Below are positions 21,955-34,167 of a stretch of 64,000 bases of DNA, piece by piece. Within the stretch, counting starts at the first letter, position 1. The number at the start of each line of letters is the position of its first letter. The position numbers were made by a program, and so were the translations under genes. The stretch covers positions 903,350 to 967,349 of the forward strand of contig ML213511.1 in NCBI GenBank assembly GCA_004369045.1, given 5' to 3'. The notes under the pieces were generated by a model. That model was not told the DNA's origin. It searched no databases and worked only from the letters and a program-made list of their open reading frames with translations. Origin of the DNA: Heliocybe sulcata. Taxonomy: Eukaryota > Basidiomycota > Agaricomycetes > Gloeophyllales > Gloeophyllaceae.

Positions 21955-23644
21955 TTACCGCTGCTGCGCCCGATAATAATCGTTCTCCCTGCTCTGCTTC
22001 GTCTCTACCTTCACATATTCACTCTCCTCTCTTCCCTCCTCACCGTCCTTCTTCACATTCAAGTACGCTTCGCCGAGTATTTGGAGAGCGACGGCACGAA
22101 GCTCCGCTTTGGATCGAGGTATTGAAGAGTCGGAGAGGACGCGGTCGCAAGTCTCGCGCAGCACGGACTCGATTTCCAGCTTCGCACCCTGCCAATAAAT
22201 ATATGTTAAGAGGTGCATCGAGCAGGGGGACGAGACAGACGTACCTTGAACAGAGCCTGAAGACCCTTCTCGGCAGCCTGCTCTTCTAACCGCTTCCTTT
22301 CCTCTGGGCTGAGGTTACCTGCCTTCTCCGCTGCAGCAAGTTGGTCGAAAACAGACTTTAGTTCGATTGCTGATCGTAACGTCGAGACGCTGCAGTAACG
22401 TCAGACGAAGCACACTACTGCATGCCAGCTATGACTCACGTTTCACTGAAGACATGATACTTTCCCTGCACATTATGTAGCCAGCCACCAACGCCCATAA
22501 AGCTCTGGTTGGTGGCTAAGTGCGCCTTGGCTTTCGAGACGTACACGAAACCAATGGCGTTCAAAAGTTCCGTGCCGTATGACTCCTGTTTCAAGTCCCT
22601 GAAAAATGTCAATACGATATGGTTCAACTCGAGAAGGGAGACTCACTCTGCCTCAAGCGCGCAAATCTCCCGCCAACTCCGTAGCACATCCCGATCATTT
22701 GGGCCCGTCGCAGACTCGGTAAAGATGCCCAACTTCCTCTCCAGAGTCTCGACCAGCTTATCCACTCTCTCCTTCCGCGCCTCCGCTTTCTATAGCAGTC
22801 ACTCGTACACATCATGCCGAAAGAGACAGATTCACTCACCTCAGCAGCCCCCTTTCTCGCTTTCTCGTCCTTCTTCGCCTTCTCCTCAGGACTCAATATC
22901 GGCCTCCCCTTCGCATCCAGCACGACCTGTCCCTCCGGTTCATCGTCCGCCTCCTGCATCGCCGCCTTCATGTCCTTCGCCAAACTGATATGCCCAATAA
23001 TCGGGACAAACCGCTCCCCGCCGAATATCGACCCAAAAATCTCCTCAGGGTCGACATACCCACCCTCTGGCGCGCTCTCCTTCGGCCCAAACTCGTTGTA
23101 CTTCTTCCTGAGCTCCGGATCGGACAGCGTCTGGTACGCAATGGCCAGCTCCTTGAACCGCTCCTCCGCCTCGGGGTCATTGGGGTTCTTGTCCGGGTGC
23201 AGCTTGATGGCGAGCCGTCCTGCACGCGATCAGACAAACACAAAGCAAATCGTCCATGGAACCAAACACACGATATGCCTTCTTAATGTCCTCCGTCGTC
23301 GCATCCACGGGCACATTCATAATATCATAATACCGCGTCTCCAATGGCTTCTCCTGCGTCCCAATCTTCCTCCCTCGCCTACCGCCTCCACTCCTGCCCC
23401 CGGAAAAGAAGGTCTGCGATCCTGACGAACTAGGCGTTGCAGTGATAGCACTTGGTAGTTGCGTAGGGTAGAACGCGTGGTTGAATATTGATTTGCATTT
23501 GTGACATCGGATATTGAGGACAGATCCGGGCCTCGGAGGCGGCATTGGCACCAGGAATTCGCCTGGAGTGTTGCATTGCGGACAAGTCGATGTTATTCGT
23601 GGAAGCACGGGCGAAGAGTCAATCGTTGCGTATGAAGAGCTCAT
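21955..23644 (-). CDS. J-domain protein of the Caj1/Djp1 (DnaJ-X) type
   Basis: Hsp70 co-chaperone of about 500 aa. Residues 1-95 are an N-terminal extension with two CxxC pairs ([11 protein letters not shown] and [16 protein letters not shown]), like a zinc ribbon. The J domain then starts at [20 protein letters not shown] and holds the HPD motif in [14 protein letters not shown], which is needed to trigger Hsp70 ATPase. [20 protein letters not shown] leads to the DnaJ-X region ([56 protein letters not shown]). The C-terminus is charged. Caj1/Djp1 proteins usually begin directly with the J domain, so the Cys-rich extension is unusual. Confidence 0.9.
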
Positions 23645-23957
23645 CGCGGCAGGAGGAAAGAGGAAGACGGAGAGGAGACGCTGCCATTAATTGCCGCTGC
23701 GCGTGGCGTAGAAGTACTTCGCCTGGCAATGTCATCCGAACGCGCCACTTTTGACTCGTGTGAATATGCAAACCGAAGACTATCACACTTAAGAATTTGT
23801 CTACAGATTAATACGATATGTCACTACAAGTGGGATCATCTGTAACATGTCGAGACTGCAGTATCTGTGAAATGCGCCGCGGAGCAGCCAAGATATCACG
23901 AACGCAGCTGAGCAAAGCTTGCAGGCTGACACCGCTCATGTATCAGTCTTTCAAGAG
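23645..23957. other. Intergenic, nothing recognised
   Basis: About 310 bp: J-protein promoter side and 3' flank of the SDR gene. Confidence 0.5.
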
Positions 23958-25238
23958 CTACTTATAATGGAGGTATTGATTCACGATTTCCTTGATTTGC
24001 GGAGCCGGGCCGCTCAAACCATCAATCGTCTCGTCCTGCAGCCAACCGGTTAACCAGGTATCACCAGGTGCAGCTCATCCACTCACCCATATCCTCTCCT
24101 GCGACTCCTTACCATCCTCGCCAAGAACGAACTCACCCGGGCTCACGATCTGGTTGTCATATACGTACGCGCCTCGAATGCTGTCAATCTCATCCGGATT
24201 TGGCGGCCCCAAGGCCGCCCATAGTAATTGATAGGCCCCCTCCTCGCTAGTCCTCTCGGGCAGCGGCACCAGCTTCCCATCCTGCTCCACCAATATTGGC
24301 ACCTCGATGAGATCACGCACGCGCGGATGAATGCGCTGTTCGAAAGTGCAATACACTGGGCTTATTGCGGATACAATCACAGGAGAGGTAGACCCAAGAC
24401 GCGCCACCAGTGATCGAGTAAAGAAAATGTTCAAGACTGGCAAGAGTTATACTATGTATAAACAGCTGAAAGAGGCCAGACTTACGCTTGGAAATGTTAC
24501 AACGAAGATCTTGCATAGGTGCAGGGCCGACGCGAGAGGTGAGGTGACCTTTCTCCTTGTCATTGAGCGCCTTCAGGATGTTCGGGCTGTTTCTCAAGTA
24601 CTCGTTGACGGTCGCCCGATGTGCCCCACTGCTGACGATCACAAGCCTTGTATGCGCTGAAAACTGTGACGCAGTCTTCAGTAGCCGCGGGAGCAGCAGC
24701 AAAGCGCAGAGAACCGTGGAAAGGTGGTTGACGTGCAAACTGTACGCTCGCTGTCAATCACAAAAGCTCAACCTTGTTTGATAACGACGTACGTTGATTC
24801 CCAGCCCTCCGTCTCCTCCCATGTCTGCAAATATGCGACAGCAGCATTCATGACTAATATATGCAGCCGACCGCCTTCTTCTCCCACCGGTCCGCAAAAT
24901 CGACCACGGACGAGAATTTAGCAAGGTCAACTAGCCACAATTCTGCGCTCTTGGTGCCGGTAGTCTCTTCGACCTCTTTGCCATCGACGTCCACGTCAGA
25001 ATAACCAGATGGACGTAGCGCAAAACTCACCTGCCACAGCTTTCTTCCCCTTTTCTTGAGTCCGGCAAGCGAGGACGACCTTGCTAGCCTTCATTGTAGC
25101 AAAAAGCTTCGCCGCTGCGAGCCCAATGCCTGTATTGGCGCCAACGACCACGACTGTCTTGCCAGTGAGATCAGCACTGACTCCAAGTGGCGGCGCTCCA
25201 GTGGTACTCTTGGCTATTGCATTCGTTTTGGTGCTCAT
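23958..25238 (-). CDS. Short-chain dehydrogenase/reductase with altered active site
   Basis: Retinol-dehydrogenase-like SDR of about 330 aa. The NAD(P) motif is VVVVGANTGIGLAAAKLF, followed by VVLACRTQEKGKKAVA. The acidic strand end is WLVDLAKFSS and the NAG-like motif LVMNAAVAYL. The catalytic Ser is in LVIVSSGAHRA. The YxxxK motif, rebuilt across an intron as CNISKLLNIFFTRSL, has a Cys codon (24499-24501) where Tyr is expected; the Lys is kept. The C-terminus (GAYQLLWAALGPPNPDEID, VNQYLHYK) is family-like. All junctions keep frame, so the gene looks expressed, but normal SDR catalysis is doubtful. It lies upstream of an MFS transporter on the same strand. Confidence 0.88.
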
Positions 25239-26209
25239 CCAGGACGAAGGGGCTTGGATAGATACAAGCGCCGGGAACACTCGGTACTGACGAGATGTCT
25301 CTCCCCGAGCTATATGTCTGAAGGATACGAAGTCCCCTGGCATACCCATGGGATGGAGCGGTGAAATCGGTGGTTAAAGGCGACATAGTCTCCCATAGAG
25401 AATAGCGGTGAAACCGGTGGATAAGTAGAGTGTACGTACAATGGAGACTGTCATCACCCGCTGGGCGTGGTACTGGGAGTCCGGTCTACTAGTGAACTGA
25501 GGTACCAGTTGACCAAGGTTCCGTCAACCCTTCCACCAACCGGACCTCTCCCATAGTAGTTGGGTGGCTGAAGTGGCGTTATCCGTTAGAAGGTCCCCAG
25601 GGAGACACTAGTGTACACGTCTCAATTGTGTAAAGCCAAAAGAGACTGAGTACTGAGTACTGAGTCCGATGTCCAAAGAGACGCCGCTAGCCAGGACGAG
25701 GTTCCGAGCTCAAGTACTTGGGACCTGCGATTAAGACTTAGAAGTGCCTGGATATAAATGTATTTTTCACGGTTTGTTCGTCGGTGCATTGGCTACACAC
25801 TCCGTCTAAGCCTCCAGACGATCGTAACATCCAAGCAGCAGACTCGATATGAGTTCCGTAGGAAGAGCATACACGCTGCATCCCGGTCAAGCGGTATTTC
25901 CCGAAGCCGTGTCGCACCCAAGCACGAAGGAGCTCCCAGCTGCAGAGTACCCCTGAATATCACAAAACACTTCATTACCACGTCGTGACTACCCTATTGA
26001 TACAACAGTCCATGCAGTAAGTACATAAAATACTAAGCTAATCTATCTACTGGTCGTCTACGGAAATTGCGATTGCGGTCTAGCTGGTAACGATTGCGTA
26101 TGCGAGTAAAAAATAAAATGAACAGAGACGAGTGAACCATAACCACAGCCGAGTCTAAAACCACAACCACAAAAGAAAAAAAGAACACACCGAAACCCAA
26201 AGACAAAAC
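25239..26209. other. Intergenic, SDR promoter and MFS 3' flank
   Basis: No gene is seen. A short tandem repeat of the heptamer CTGAGTA lies at about 25646-25668. The stretch 26100-26200 before the MFS stop is A-rich. Confidence 0.5.
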
Positions 26210-28035
26210 TCACACCTCCTCCACCTCATAACCCTTGTCTAACCGTGGCATCTCATCAACAATATCTCGTGAATCATAAACGACCGAATTCGCAGCAGTC
26301 TGCTCTTGATATCCCATAGCCCTGTCATTCGTCACCGCATCATCCATCTTCTCCTTCGCATACTCCTCAGGAAACGCCTCCGGATCCTTGACATAATCAG
26401 GCTCCTTCGCATACGTAGCCGAGGCCACCTTCTCAGTCGTCACCTCTTCCTCCGCGGCAGGCTTCGCACCAGTCTTGAAGAAAACACTGATAGCCACAAT
26501 CTCAACACCGATAATCCCAAGGAGGAACCAAAACGCCGCAGCACGCCCATAATACTCCGTAAACCCACCCTCCTTCGCCTCCACACTCGTCTCAATACTC
26601 GTCACCGCCGCGATACCCACCGCCGAGCCCAGCTGCAGCGCGCCATTAAAAATAGCACCAACAGTGCCAGCCATATAACTCGGGGTGTTGCGGAAGATCG
26701 AAATGTTCGTGTGCGTATAGCTCAACATGGCACCCGCACTGCCGAGCAGGAACGCCGGCAATACGTGGCTCCAGTATTTGCTGGGCGCGTCGGCAAAGGC
26801 GAGGAGGATGGTAGCGATAACGAGGCAGCCCTGGCCAAACAGAATAAGGTACTTTGCGTCGATCCGCCGGTTGAGTGGCCCGGTCCAAGAGACGGTAAAG
26901 GAGATGACACCGATGGGTACAAAGTGGATCGCCGAGTCGATCACACGCCATTCGTAGATGGACTGCCAGAGCGTGGTGAAGACGGTAAAGACCGTCGTCC
27001 ACCACAGGTACGGTAGAAGCGCGACGCCGAACAGCACTGCGAAATTGGGCAGGAACCACGTGGACGGAGGAACAGCCGCGTCCTCCATCGGAAGGACCGT
27101 CTCCCAGTACAGGAAACCGCCGACCATAAAGACGGAAATGATGAGGGGAGCCAAGACCATGGCGGACGCCCACTGCCCGGTAGAGCCAGAGGTGAGCGCG
27201 AAGATGAAGAGGATAAGTGCGACCGTAAGGGTCGAGACCCCAGGAATATCAAGCTTCTTCAGCTTCGTGGCTTGCGACATGGGCATGATATGATTCTCCG
27301 AAGGTATCACGAATACGCATACGGCCGATACGGGAGTCGCGACGAGGGCAACAAACCAGAAGACCCAATGCCACGAAGCATACTCGACAAAGACAGCGCC
27401 GATGATCAGGCCCAGGACTGTATAACATGTGGGTAAGTACTGCACGGTTTTTCTTGGAACGTGGGTGGCACTCACCGTTCGCGACTGCTCCGCAGCCACC
27501 GAAGATCCCTATGGCCCGAGACTGTTCGTGACTCTCCGGGAACGTGTTCACGAGCAACGTGAGGGCGGATGGGATGGTCATTGCAGCGGCTACAACCAGT
27601 GGGTTAGATGATTTGGAAGAAACAAAGAATTCAACGGCGCTCACATATGCCCGTCAGAGCTCGTAGAACAATGAGAGTGATTTTGTCCTTGGCAAAGCCG
27701 GCACCTAGTGAGACCAGCCCTTCCGCAGCCAAGCCGCCGACAAAGGCCCACTTGGAACTGTACAAGTCGCTGATCTTGCCGCTAATGAGAAGGAAGGACG
27801 CGAAGGTGAGCTGGAAGGCACTGATGAGCCATGCCGATTCGCCCTCGGTCATGTGAAGTGCTTCATCAAGAGCGGGAATCGCTGAGAACAACGCAGAGTT
27901 GTTGAACGAGTCGATGAACTGAGCTAAACAGAATATCGCCAGCAGCAGATACTTTTTGGCCTGAGATGGCCGGCCCGGGAGGTGGCCATCAACGAGCGTC
28001 ACGGCGGGAGACAGAGCGGTAGTGGGAGGCAACAT
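26210..28035 (-). CDS. MFS transporter, DHA2 drug:H+ antiporter type
   Basis: Plasma-membrane exporter of about 540 aa with 12-14 predicted TM helices. The start MLPPTTALSPAVTLVDGHLP is followed by TM1 (KKYLLLAIFCLAQFIDSFNN). The family loop SGKISDLYSSKWAFVGG is the loop 2-3 signature. Three main exons follow: LIVLRALTGI joins AAMTIPSALTLLVNTFPE; then IFGGCGAVAN joins VLGLIIGAVFVEYASWHWVF, the antiporter motif C region. Later helices include FMVGGFLYWETVLP and AGAMLSYTHTNISIFRNTPS. A long hydrophilic tail rich in Glu and Tyr ends RLDKGYEVEEV. The substrate is unknown. It lies next to an SDR and upstream of two aromatic monooxygenases, which suggests export of an aromatic compound (inference). 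Confidence 0.92.
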
Positions 28036-31000
28036 TTTGGAACGGCGAGCAGGAAATTTGGGGAGAGGTCGTGAAGAGGGAGGGGGATGGCAGAAATGCG
28101 TCGACCATGACCGAGAATTTATGCGATCCTCGAGTTGCTGACTGACCAAAGTAATTTTGAAGCAGTTTGATAGAAGCCGGTAGAAAGGCCGCGACCCAAG
28201 CCAATGGGATGCCGCGATAACATACAACAAGGTAATGAATTACGTCTGACAAGGCCATCAGGAAGTCTATCAGGCTCACCGTCCGCCTGGGACTTGCACC
28301 TCTACTTGGATTCGGAGCATCAATCTTGTGGGGACCCAGAAAACTGCAGACTTGCTCGGCACGCACTGCAGTCAAGGAATTAGGCGCTGTACCAGCGTGC
28401 GACAATGCCTCGCCACACATTGAGAAGGCTTGAAGAGTAAAGAGCGATTTGATATTACTTGACTGTGGGCGCCAGATTCTTAGCAGATGGAGGGAGGAAA
28501 GAAAAAGAGCTCACAATTTTCTTGCATATTGGCTTTATATATGAGCGACGTGAAGGGAAAGTGAGTGTCCAGAGGTGACGTCTGGCTACTTCACAAGTTG
28601 CAAGTATGCCAGTATACACATTGGGAAGCTGTCGAGCCGCATCGGGGACCGTAGATCTCAGTAGTGGTAACAGAAGCAGTGAAGTGGCAGGCCGAAAGGT
28701 TTTCAGGGTCCCACATAGATTTCAAGCTCAGACATTTCCCAAAGCCTTCGTTACTTGCAAGTTTCAAGCTTGCAATCAAAACATCCGCTGCCCGATCGCG
28801 TGGCTGGAATTTGTTCGGAGATTTGGAAGAAGCACTGAATGCTGACCAAGCATTTCCATAGGGGGAGGTTGTCTAGAATCGCGGGCATGTTTGGCGCAAT
28901 ACAATCCAGGGTAAATATCCTGCCCACCTCCGACTGGGCAGTGCCTGGCACCTGTCTGACCCTATGCTCTCCTGTAATTGACCGGCCACTACGAAGAACC
29001 GTGTCCAGCTCACCTCCTGAAGTTGGCGGGACCGCAGCTTTGTTCTGGGTCGCCCGGCATGCAGGCATCCTTGTATGCGCCAGCGACTCCTGATCTGAAT
29101 ATATGGACCTTCGATCTTTGCTATGGAGGAGCTCGGGCAGCGACCCCTGGCTATCTCCGTCTTTCGGCCCTTCCAAGCCAATCACGTCTGGCCACTTTCA
29201 TCTTCGCTTTCCATGGTCTTTGCCTGCATGCAGTGGTTTTGAGAATCCGCATACATGCCCTCTACCCAAGCAGAAGCGTCGCCCACTCGTGTTAATGTAC
29301 GTGTACTACTTCCGGATTACGGGCCTTATCTTCCGTTTCTCAAATGCCGAAGCGTCGCAACTCTCAAAATCCGCCATTACGAAGTTAACTGGGATTTTGT
29401 ACGTCCGCCCCAGACTCCCAGTCCTTTAATTTTCGGTACGGACTCGCCATTTCACTTCTGATGACGGCTTTACGAGGACCGAATACCGAGCACGTCTTTA
29501 TCGTCATGACTCATATCTTCATTTCCAACTATCGCACCAACATGCACTCCATAACATGACTCACAAGCTCGGCATCTCATTCGTAACCCCACGGCAGCTC
29601 TATCGCAGATCTCCTTGCTTCCTCGCATCTCTACCGTCTAACCTAATCTTATCTCGTCTCTGGTTGGCTGTCTCGCTCCGAACGTGGGCTCTTTCGACGA
29701 TCCTGGCAGGCAGTGGAATATTGCATCGTGCATGCCGGGTTGCAAGCTGTGGAGCGAGTCCTCTAATCTCCCTCGAATCCGCTATGCATAGAAGTTAGCA
29801 AAGAAGATGCTCACGCCGCTTTCATTTGCGGGGATCCATGCCGGCATGCAGTTGAGTCTATCCTTCCAACAACGCGATTCCGGTATAGAGGGAACATCCT
29901 CTTTGCTTGCCCCCGCAGTGGGACGTAGAAGCCCTCGATGCGTCTGGTATAAGTCTAGGTTGTGTCCGATTTCTAGCTGTAGCCTTCTATACACTCCGTG
30001 ATCGAAGAGCCCCGTATAGTCGAGACAGCTCTGCAAAGTAAGTGTGCATTCTCAGCCCCGCGTTGAATTAATGATATGGCACCTATCCAGCAGTGTTTTA
30101 TGTCCCCCACGCTGACCGAATTGTGGCAGTTCGACGCTGCGACACACGGGCTAACCACTTCCTTGAGCGTTCCGCTTTCATTAACCGACCATACCTCCCC
30201 GTCGTCCCGAGCGGCCATCGCATACAACGAGAACACTGCACCGTGCACCACGTCGGCTGACCTCAATTAATAACTGTTGTCATCATTCATAAAACTGTCG
30301 CGCATTTGCTCATATCACTCACTATGACTCCTCAAAGCATCGCATGCGTCATCCACACGTTACTCAAACCATGCTATCATCCCTACGGTCTTATTGAGCA
30401 AGCCCGTCTGGGCTAGATTGGTGAGCGCCTGGGCAGACTTTGTCTTAGTAAGGAGGTAGATGACTAACCTGAACTCGGTAGATATGGCGCTTACCAAAGC
30501 ATTGCATTGTTAAGCCGTCGCGTGCCCGCCTCGACGCTTGTTGTCTCAGCCGTGGTCGTGGTCACAGTCTTGACTCGAAAGGACGATTTCAGAAGAGTTC
30601 GTACACCGACTTGCGGTACGTCCCGTACCCGCGACCTCATGCAATTCAGTCCTGCACGAGCTTGTACCACGACTCGCATCACCTCCACGCCCCCACCGCT
30701 CGACACGCACAGTTGTTTAAATAGACTGATACCCGCATTTATTACGAATATGGCTTGCCTTCGTGATCAAGTGGCAAGCAACGTACCGTGAGTGACATTA
30801 GAATATCATCAGAGTCGAAGTACGGCTAACCTTGCGACTTCCAGGCTCCGGTCCTTAACCTCGCGTACGCTGCAATCTCCATGGCCTGTCGAGTCAGGAG
30901 AGCATATGCTAGACACGCAACCTCGAAGATGCAGGTGCAGAGGCACACGACCCGCATTTCGGTCCCCCATACTCAGATTAATGGGCAACTAGTACAACCA

Positions 31001-31474
31001 GTCCGCCGGTCCTCCCTCAAGCAAGCTCAAGAGCCAAACCCCCGAGTCCACTTCCTAAGAGAAAAGGCGACGTCCGTACCACACACGTTACCACCACACA
31101 CTACTCCTTCTCCGCGCCACCCCTGATAGGCTACGAACGCCCGGAACATACCGGAGAGACTTCGCGTCTCCCATTTCAGGCCAATTCCCCGTGCCGCCGC
31201 ATCACCCACGCACAGTTCACCGACTGGCAAACTCAACGCTGTGTGGAGGAAGCATATAGTCTTGTCGTGGCCGAGAGGACGCGTCCGTGCCATTACCGTG
31301 CCACCGGGCTTGCGCAGTCGAGGTTCTCCCTTCTGCGACGTAAAGCACGGGGAGGACGTCTCCGCGCCCAAGAAGCCTCTGGGTAGAGAGAGTGGAATAT
31401 AAGTATGAGCAGAAAGAGAGCGGTAGCATCATCCCAATTTCGCATCTTGTGTCTGCGAGTACGAGAAACCTGCC
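28036..31474. other. 3.4 kb without a recognised gene
   Basis: The MFS promoter (a TATATA motif near 28540) opens this gap and the monooxygenase promoter (TATAAG at about 31399) ends it. Frames such as minus 28751-29185 (144 codons) and minus 29973-30266 have no motif and no clear splice continuation. Composition is not strongly repetitive. Multi-exon genes could hide here. Confidence 0.4.
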
Positions 31475-33708
31475 ATGCCTGCTCAATCTCATCCTGTCCT
31501 CGTGGTCAGTACACGATCTTCTTACCACTTCCAACCAGGCTTACCGTATCCACCGTCGTCTGAAGGTCGGCGCCGGACCAACCGGCCTCGTCGCCGCCCT
31601 GACGCTCCGCCAGAACGGCATTCCCGTGCGCATCATCGACAAGGAGCCCAAGCCCCAGTTCGGGTCTCGCGGCCAGGGTATCATGGTGCGTACACTCGAG
31701 CCTCCGGAACTTCGGGTGGCATAAAACTAAAGAAAGAGATTAGCCGCGCACGTTGGAGGTGTACCACTTCCTGGGTGTCCTCCCGGAGATATTGAAGAGA
31801 GCGGTGCCGCTGCCGATTAATAGATGGTATAAGCTGCCTGGGGGGAGGGAGGTGGTGAAGGAGATGGTGACGAGTCCTAGGACGTATCCCACTCCGGGGA
31901 TGCCGTTCGTAAGCAGTCAAGCTTTGGCATTCAGACGACATTGTCTGACTTTCGTCGCTCGTATTCAGTTCAATAATTGTCTCGTAGGTCAAGATGTGGC
32001 CCAGACAATCCTCCGGTCCCAGCTCGGGAAGTACAACTGCCAAGTCGAATTTGGCACCGAGTTGCGGGACCTCAAGCAGTACGAGGACCACGTCGGGGTC
32101 CATCTGGTCAAGCAAGGTCAAAACGGCGAGCTGCCTGAAGCTGTCAGCGTCAGCTACGTCGTAGGCGCGGACGGCGCTCGAGGTCAGTTAGGCTCACGCA
32201 GCAGAGAGCGGATGTATGCTGAAGCTGTCTGGTAGGCATAGTGAGGAAGCTCCTGGGCCTTTCCTTCATTGGGGAGACAAGACCAGGCGACGCTGGGATA
32301 ATCGCCGATGTGAGGCTGAAAGGAGACGTCTCACGTCAGGTACGCGTCGGTCCCTTACATTTTCCGCGCGATAGCTCACCCCTTCCCTAGTACTGGCACA
32401 TGTGGGGCGACATGGGCACGCAAGGGTACGTCCGCAATACATCCCTACATCCCCATTGCGTACTCACGCCTCACCTCAGATTCTCCGCCATCCCGCGATG
32501 GACGCACGACGACGACGTCTTCTGGGTGTCCGTCTTCGGGAGCCACGTTCCCTACGACGCCTTGATGGCCAATCCACAAAACATCAACGAGTATGTCAAG
32601 AAAATCACGGACCGAGCTGACATTGAGATCACGGAGTTTTTGACGGTGTCTCGGTTCAAGTGCGTTGGCTGCTCGGAGTGGGTCGAGCATCGTCGGCTGA
32701 CGCGCCGAGTGATGCAGGTGGAATATTCGGATGGTGTCCGAGTTCGGGAGAGGGAGGGTGTTTGTTGCGGGAGGTGTGTTAATATTCGTGTATTCCTGTT
32801 GAGCGTCGGCGAATAAATTTCCTTCTAGATGCAGCTCATGTACACAGCCCGACTGGCGGTCAGGTAGGAATCATTCTTGTATTTCCGTATCATACCAGCT
32901 AACGTATTCCACAGGGTATGAACAGCAGCATCATGGATGCAGTGAGTGTAGCCTCATACACGAGTCGCGATCGATCTCACCTGTAACATCGCAGTTCAAC
33001 CTGGCCTGGAAGCTCGCCTTGGTCCACAAAGGCGTCGCCTCCCCGAAGCTTCTGCAATCCTACACCGCCGAGCGCCTCCCAATCATCCGCAAGATGCTCG
33101 ATATAACAACAGAGACTCTGGACAGGACCCTCGCGATGGAAGAAAGCGCATGGGAGCGCGGACGCAAGTTCTTCCAGCTCGACGTCCACTACCGTGGCAG
33201 CCCGATCGTCGTGGCCGAGAACAAGGAAGCGCTTACAGATACGGAAATACCTCCGGCGAACGTCTACACGTTCGGGCAGCTGGGGCGCGTCCAGGCGGGG
33301 GATAGGGCCCCCGACGCGCCTGGGCTGCTGGACTTGAAGGGCAGCTCGGCTGGCTTGACGTCGCTCTTCCGCATCTTTACGCCCGTCAAGCATACAATGC
33401 TCATCCTCTCCGCCTCCGCGTCGTCGGCGGACGCTGTGATCGCGGCCCTGCAAGCGTACCCGGCCGGCATTGTGCAGTCCGTCGCCGTCTTACCTGCCCG
33501 TCTCGCGGTGTGCGGAGGCGAGGACCTCCCCAAGGCGGATGTGGTCGTCAAAGATACTGACAGGCACGTCTACGAAGGGTATGCAGTCGATGCGTGGAAG
33601 GACGAAGTGGGTGTTATTGTCGTTCGTCCTGATGGCTTCGTCGGAGGGATTGGCAGTGGGGTGCAGGTCGTGAAGGACTATTTCAAGGGCATCTTTTGTC
33701 AGCAGTAG
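31475..33708 (+). CDS. FAD-dependent aromatic monooxygenase, copy 1
   Basis: Phenol-hydroxylase-type flavoprotein of roughly 560 aa that would add OH to an aromatic ring using NADPH and O2. A 10-residue first exon (MPAQSHPVLV) joins VGAGPTGLVAALTLRQNGIP, the GxGxxG dinucleotide motif. Next are SRGQGIM, PRTLEVYHFLGVLP, and the DG motif YVVGADGARG. PRWTHDDDVFWVSVFG and the GD motif DAAHVHSPTGGQGMNSSIMD follow, then FNLAWKLALVHKG. The C-terminal thioredoxin-like domain has LTSLFRIFTPVKHTMLILSA and ends VIVVRPDGFVGGIG. About ten introns are needed and the frame holds across those I checked. It is tandem with copy 2 (start about 460 bp downstream), with matching exon borders. Confidence 0.92.
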
Positions 33709-34167
33709 TTCTAGGTACGAGAATGCAGCTAGAGGCGTTCTTCTGCTAGCTCCGTAGACTTTACTCCCTTGACGATGGATCACCAGCCATTCTGTCGCGA
33801 AACGGAACAGATCTGACCCAATCATACTCCTTCTATTTAGCATCATTCTCAATTCCCTTCCTGAAAGCACGAATGCACTTGTTCGAGAAGCGATCAGACC
33901 AGTTCTCGAATATGATTAAACCGCTGTTTGATGAGACTAGTGTAACCCTACAGGTCGTTGGTCGTTGTTTACGTCGAGCCACGAGTAAAGGCTGCGGCGC
34001 AGTCCGGCGGCAGTGCTCTCCCTGCCTAGGCTCGTTTCCTCGACTTCAGCGGACGTATCACGAGATGAAGAATATTTCGTATGGCGGCTAGAGTCACATC
34101 TGATATAAAGTTCGTAGACTCAAATCAGTTCTTTCAGCTCCTGTACTTACCACACTGGTTTCTGCCA
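33709..34167. other. Intergenic spacer between tandem monooxygenases
   Basis: About 460 bp: 3' flank of copy 1 and promoter of copy 2. No gene is seen. Confidence 0.55.

Noticed and set aside
26306-27016. 236-codon plus frame
   Set aside because: Opposite strand of the MFS transporter; Arg/His-rich translation without a domain.
28751-29185. 144-codon minus frame in the 3.4-kb gap
   Set aside because: No family resemblance and several overlapping frames of similar length, so not supported as a gene.
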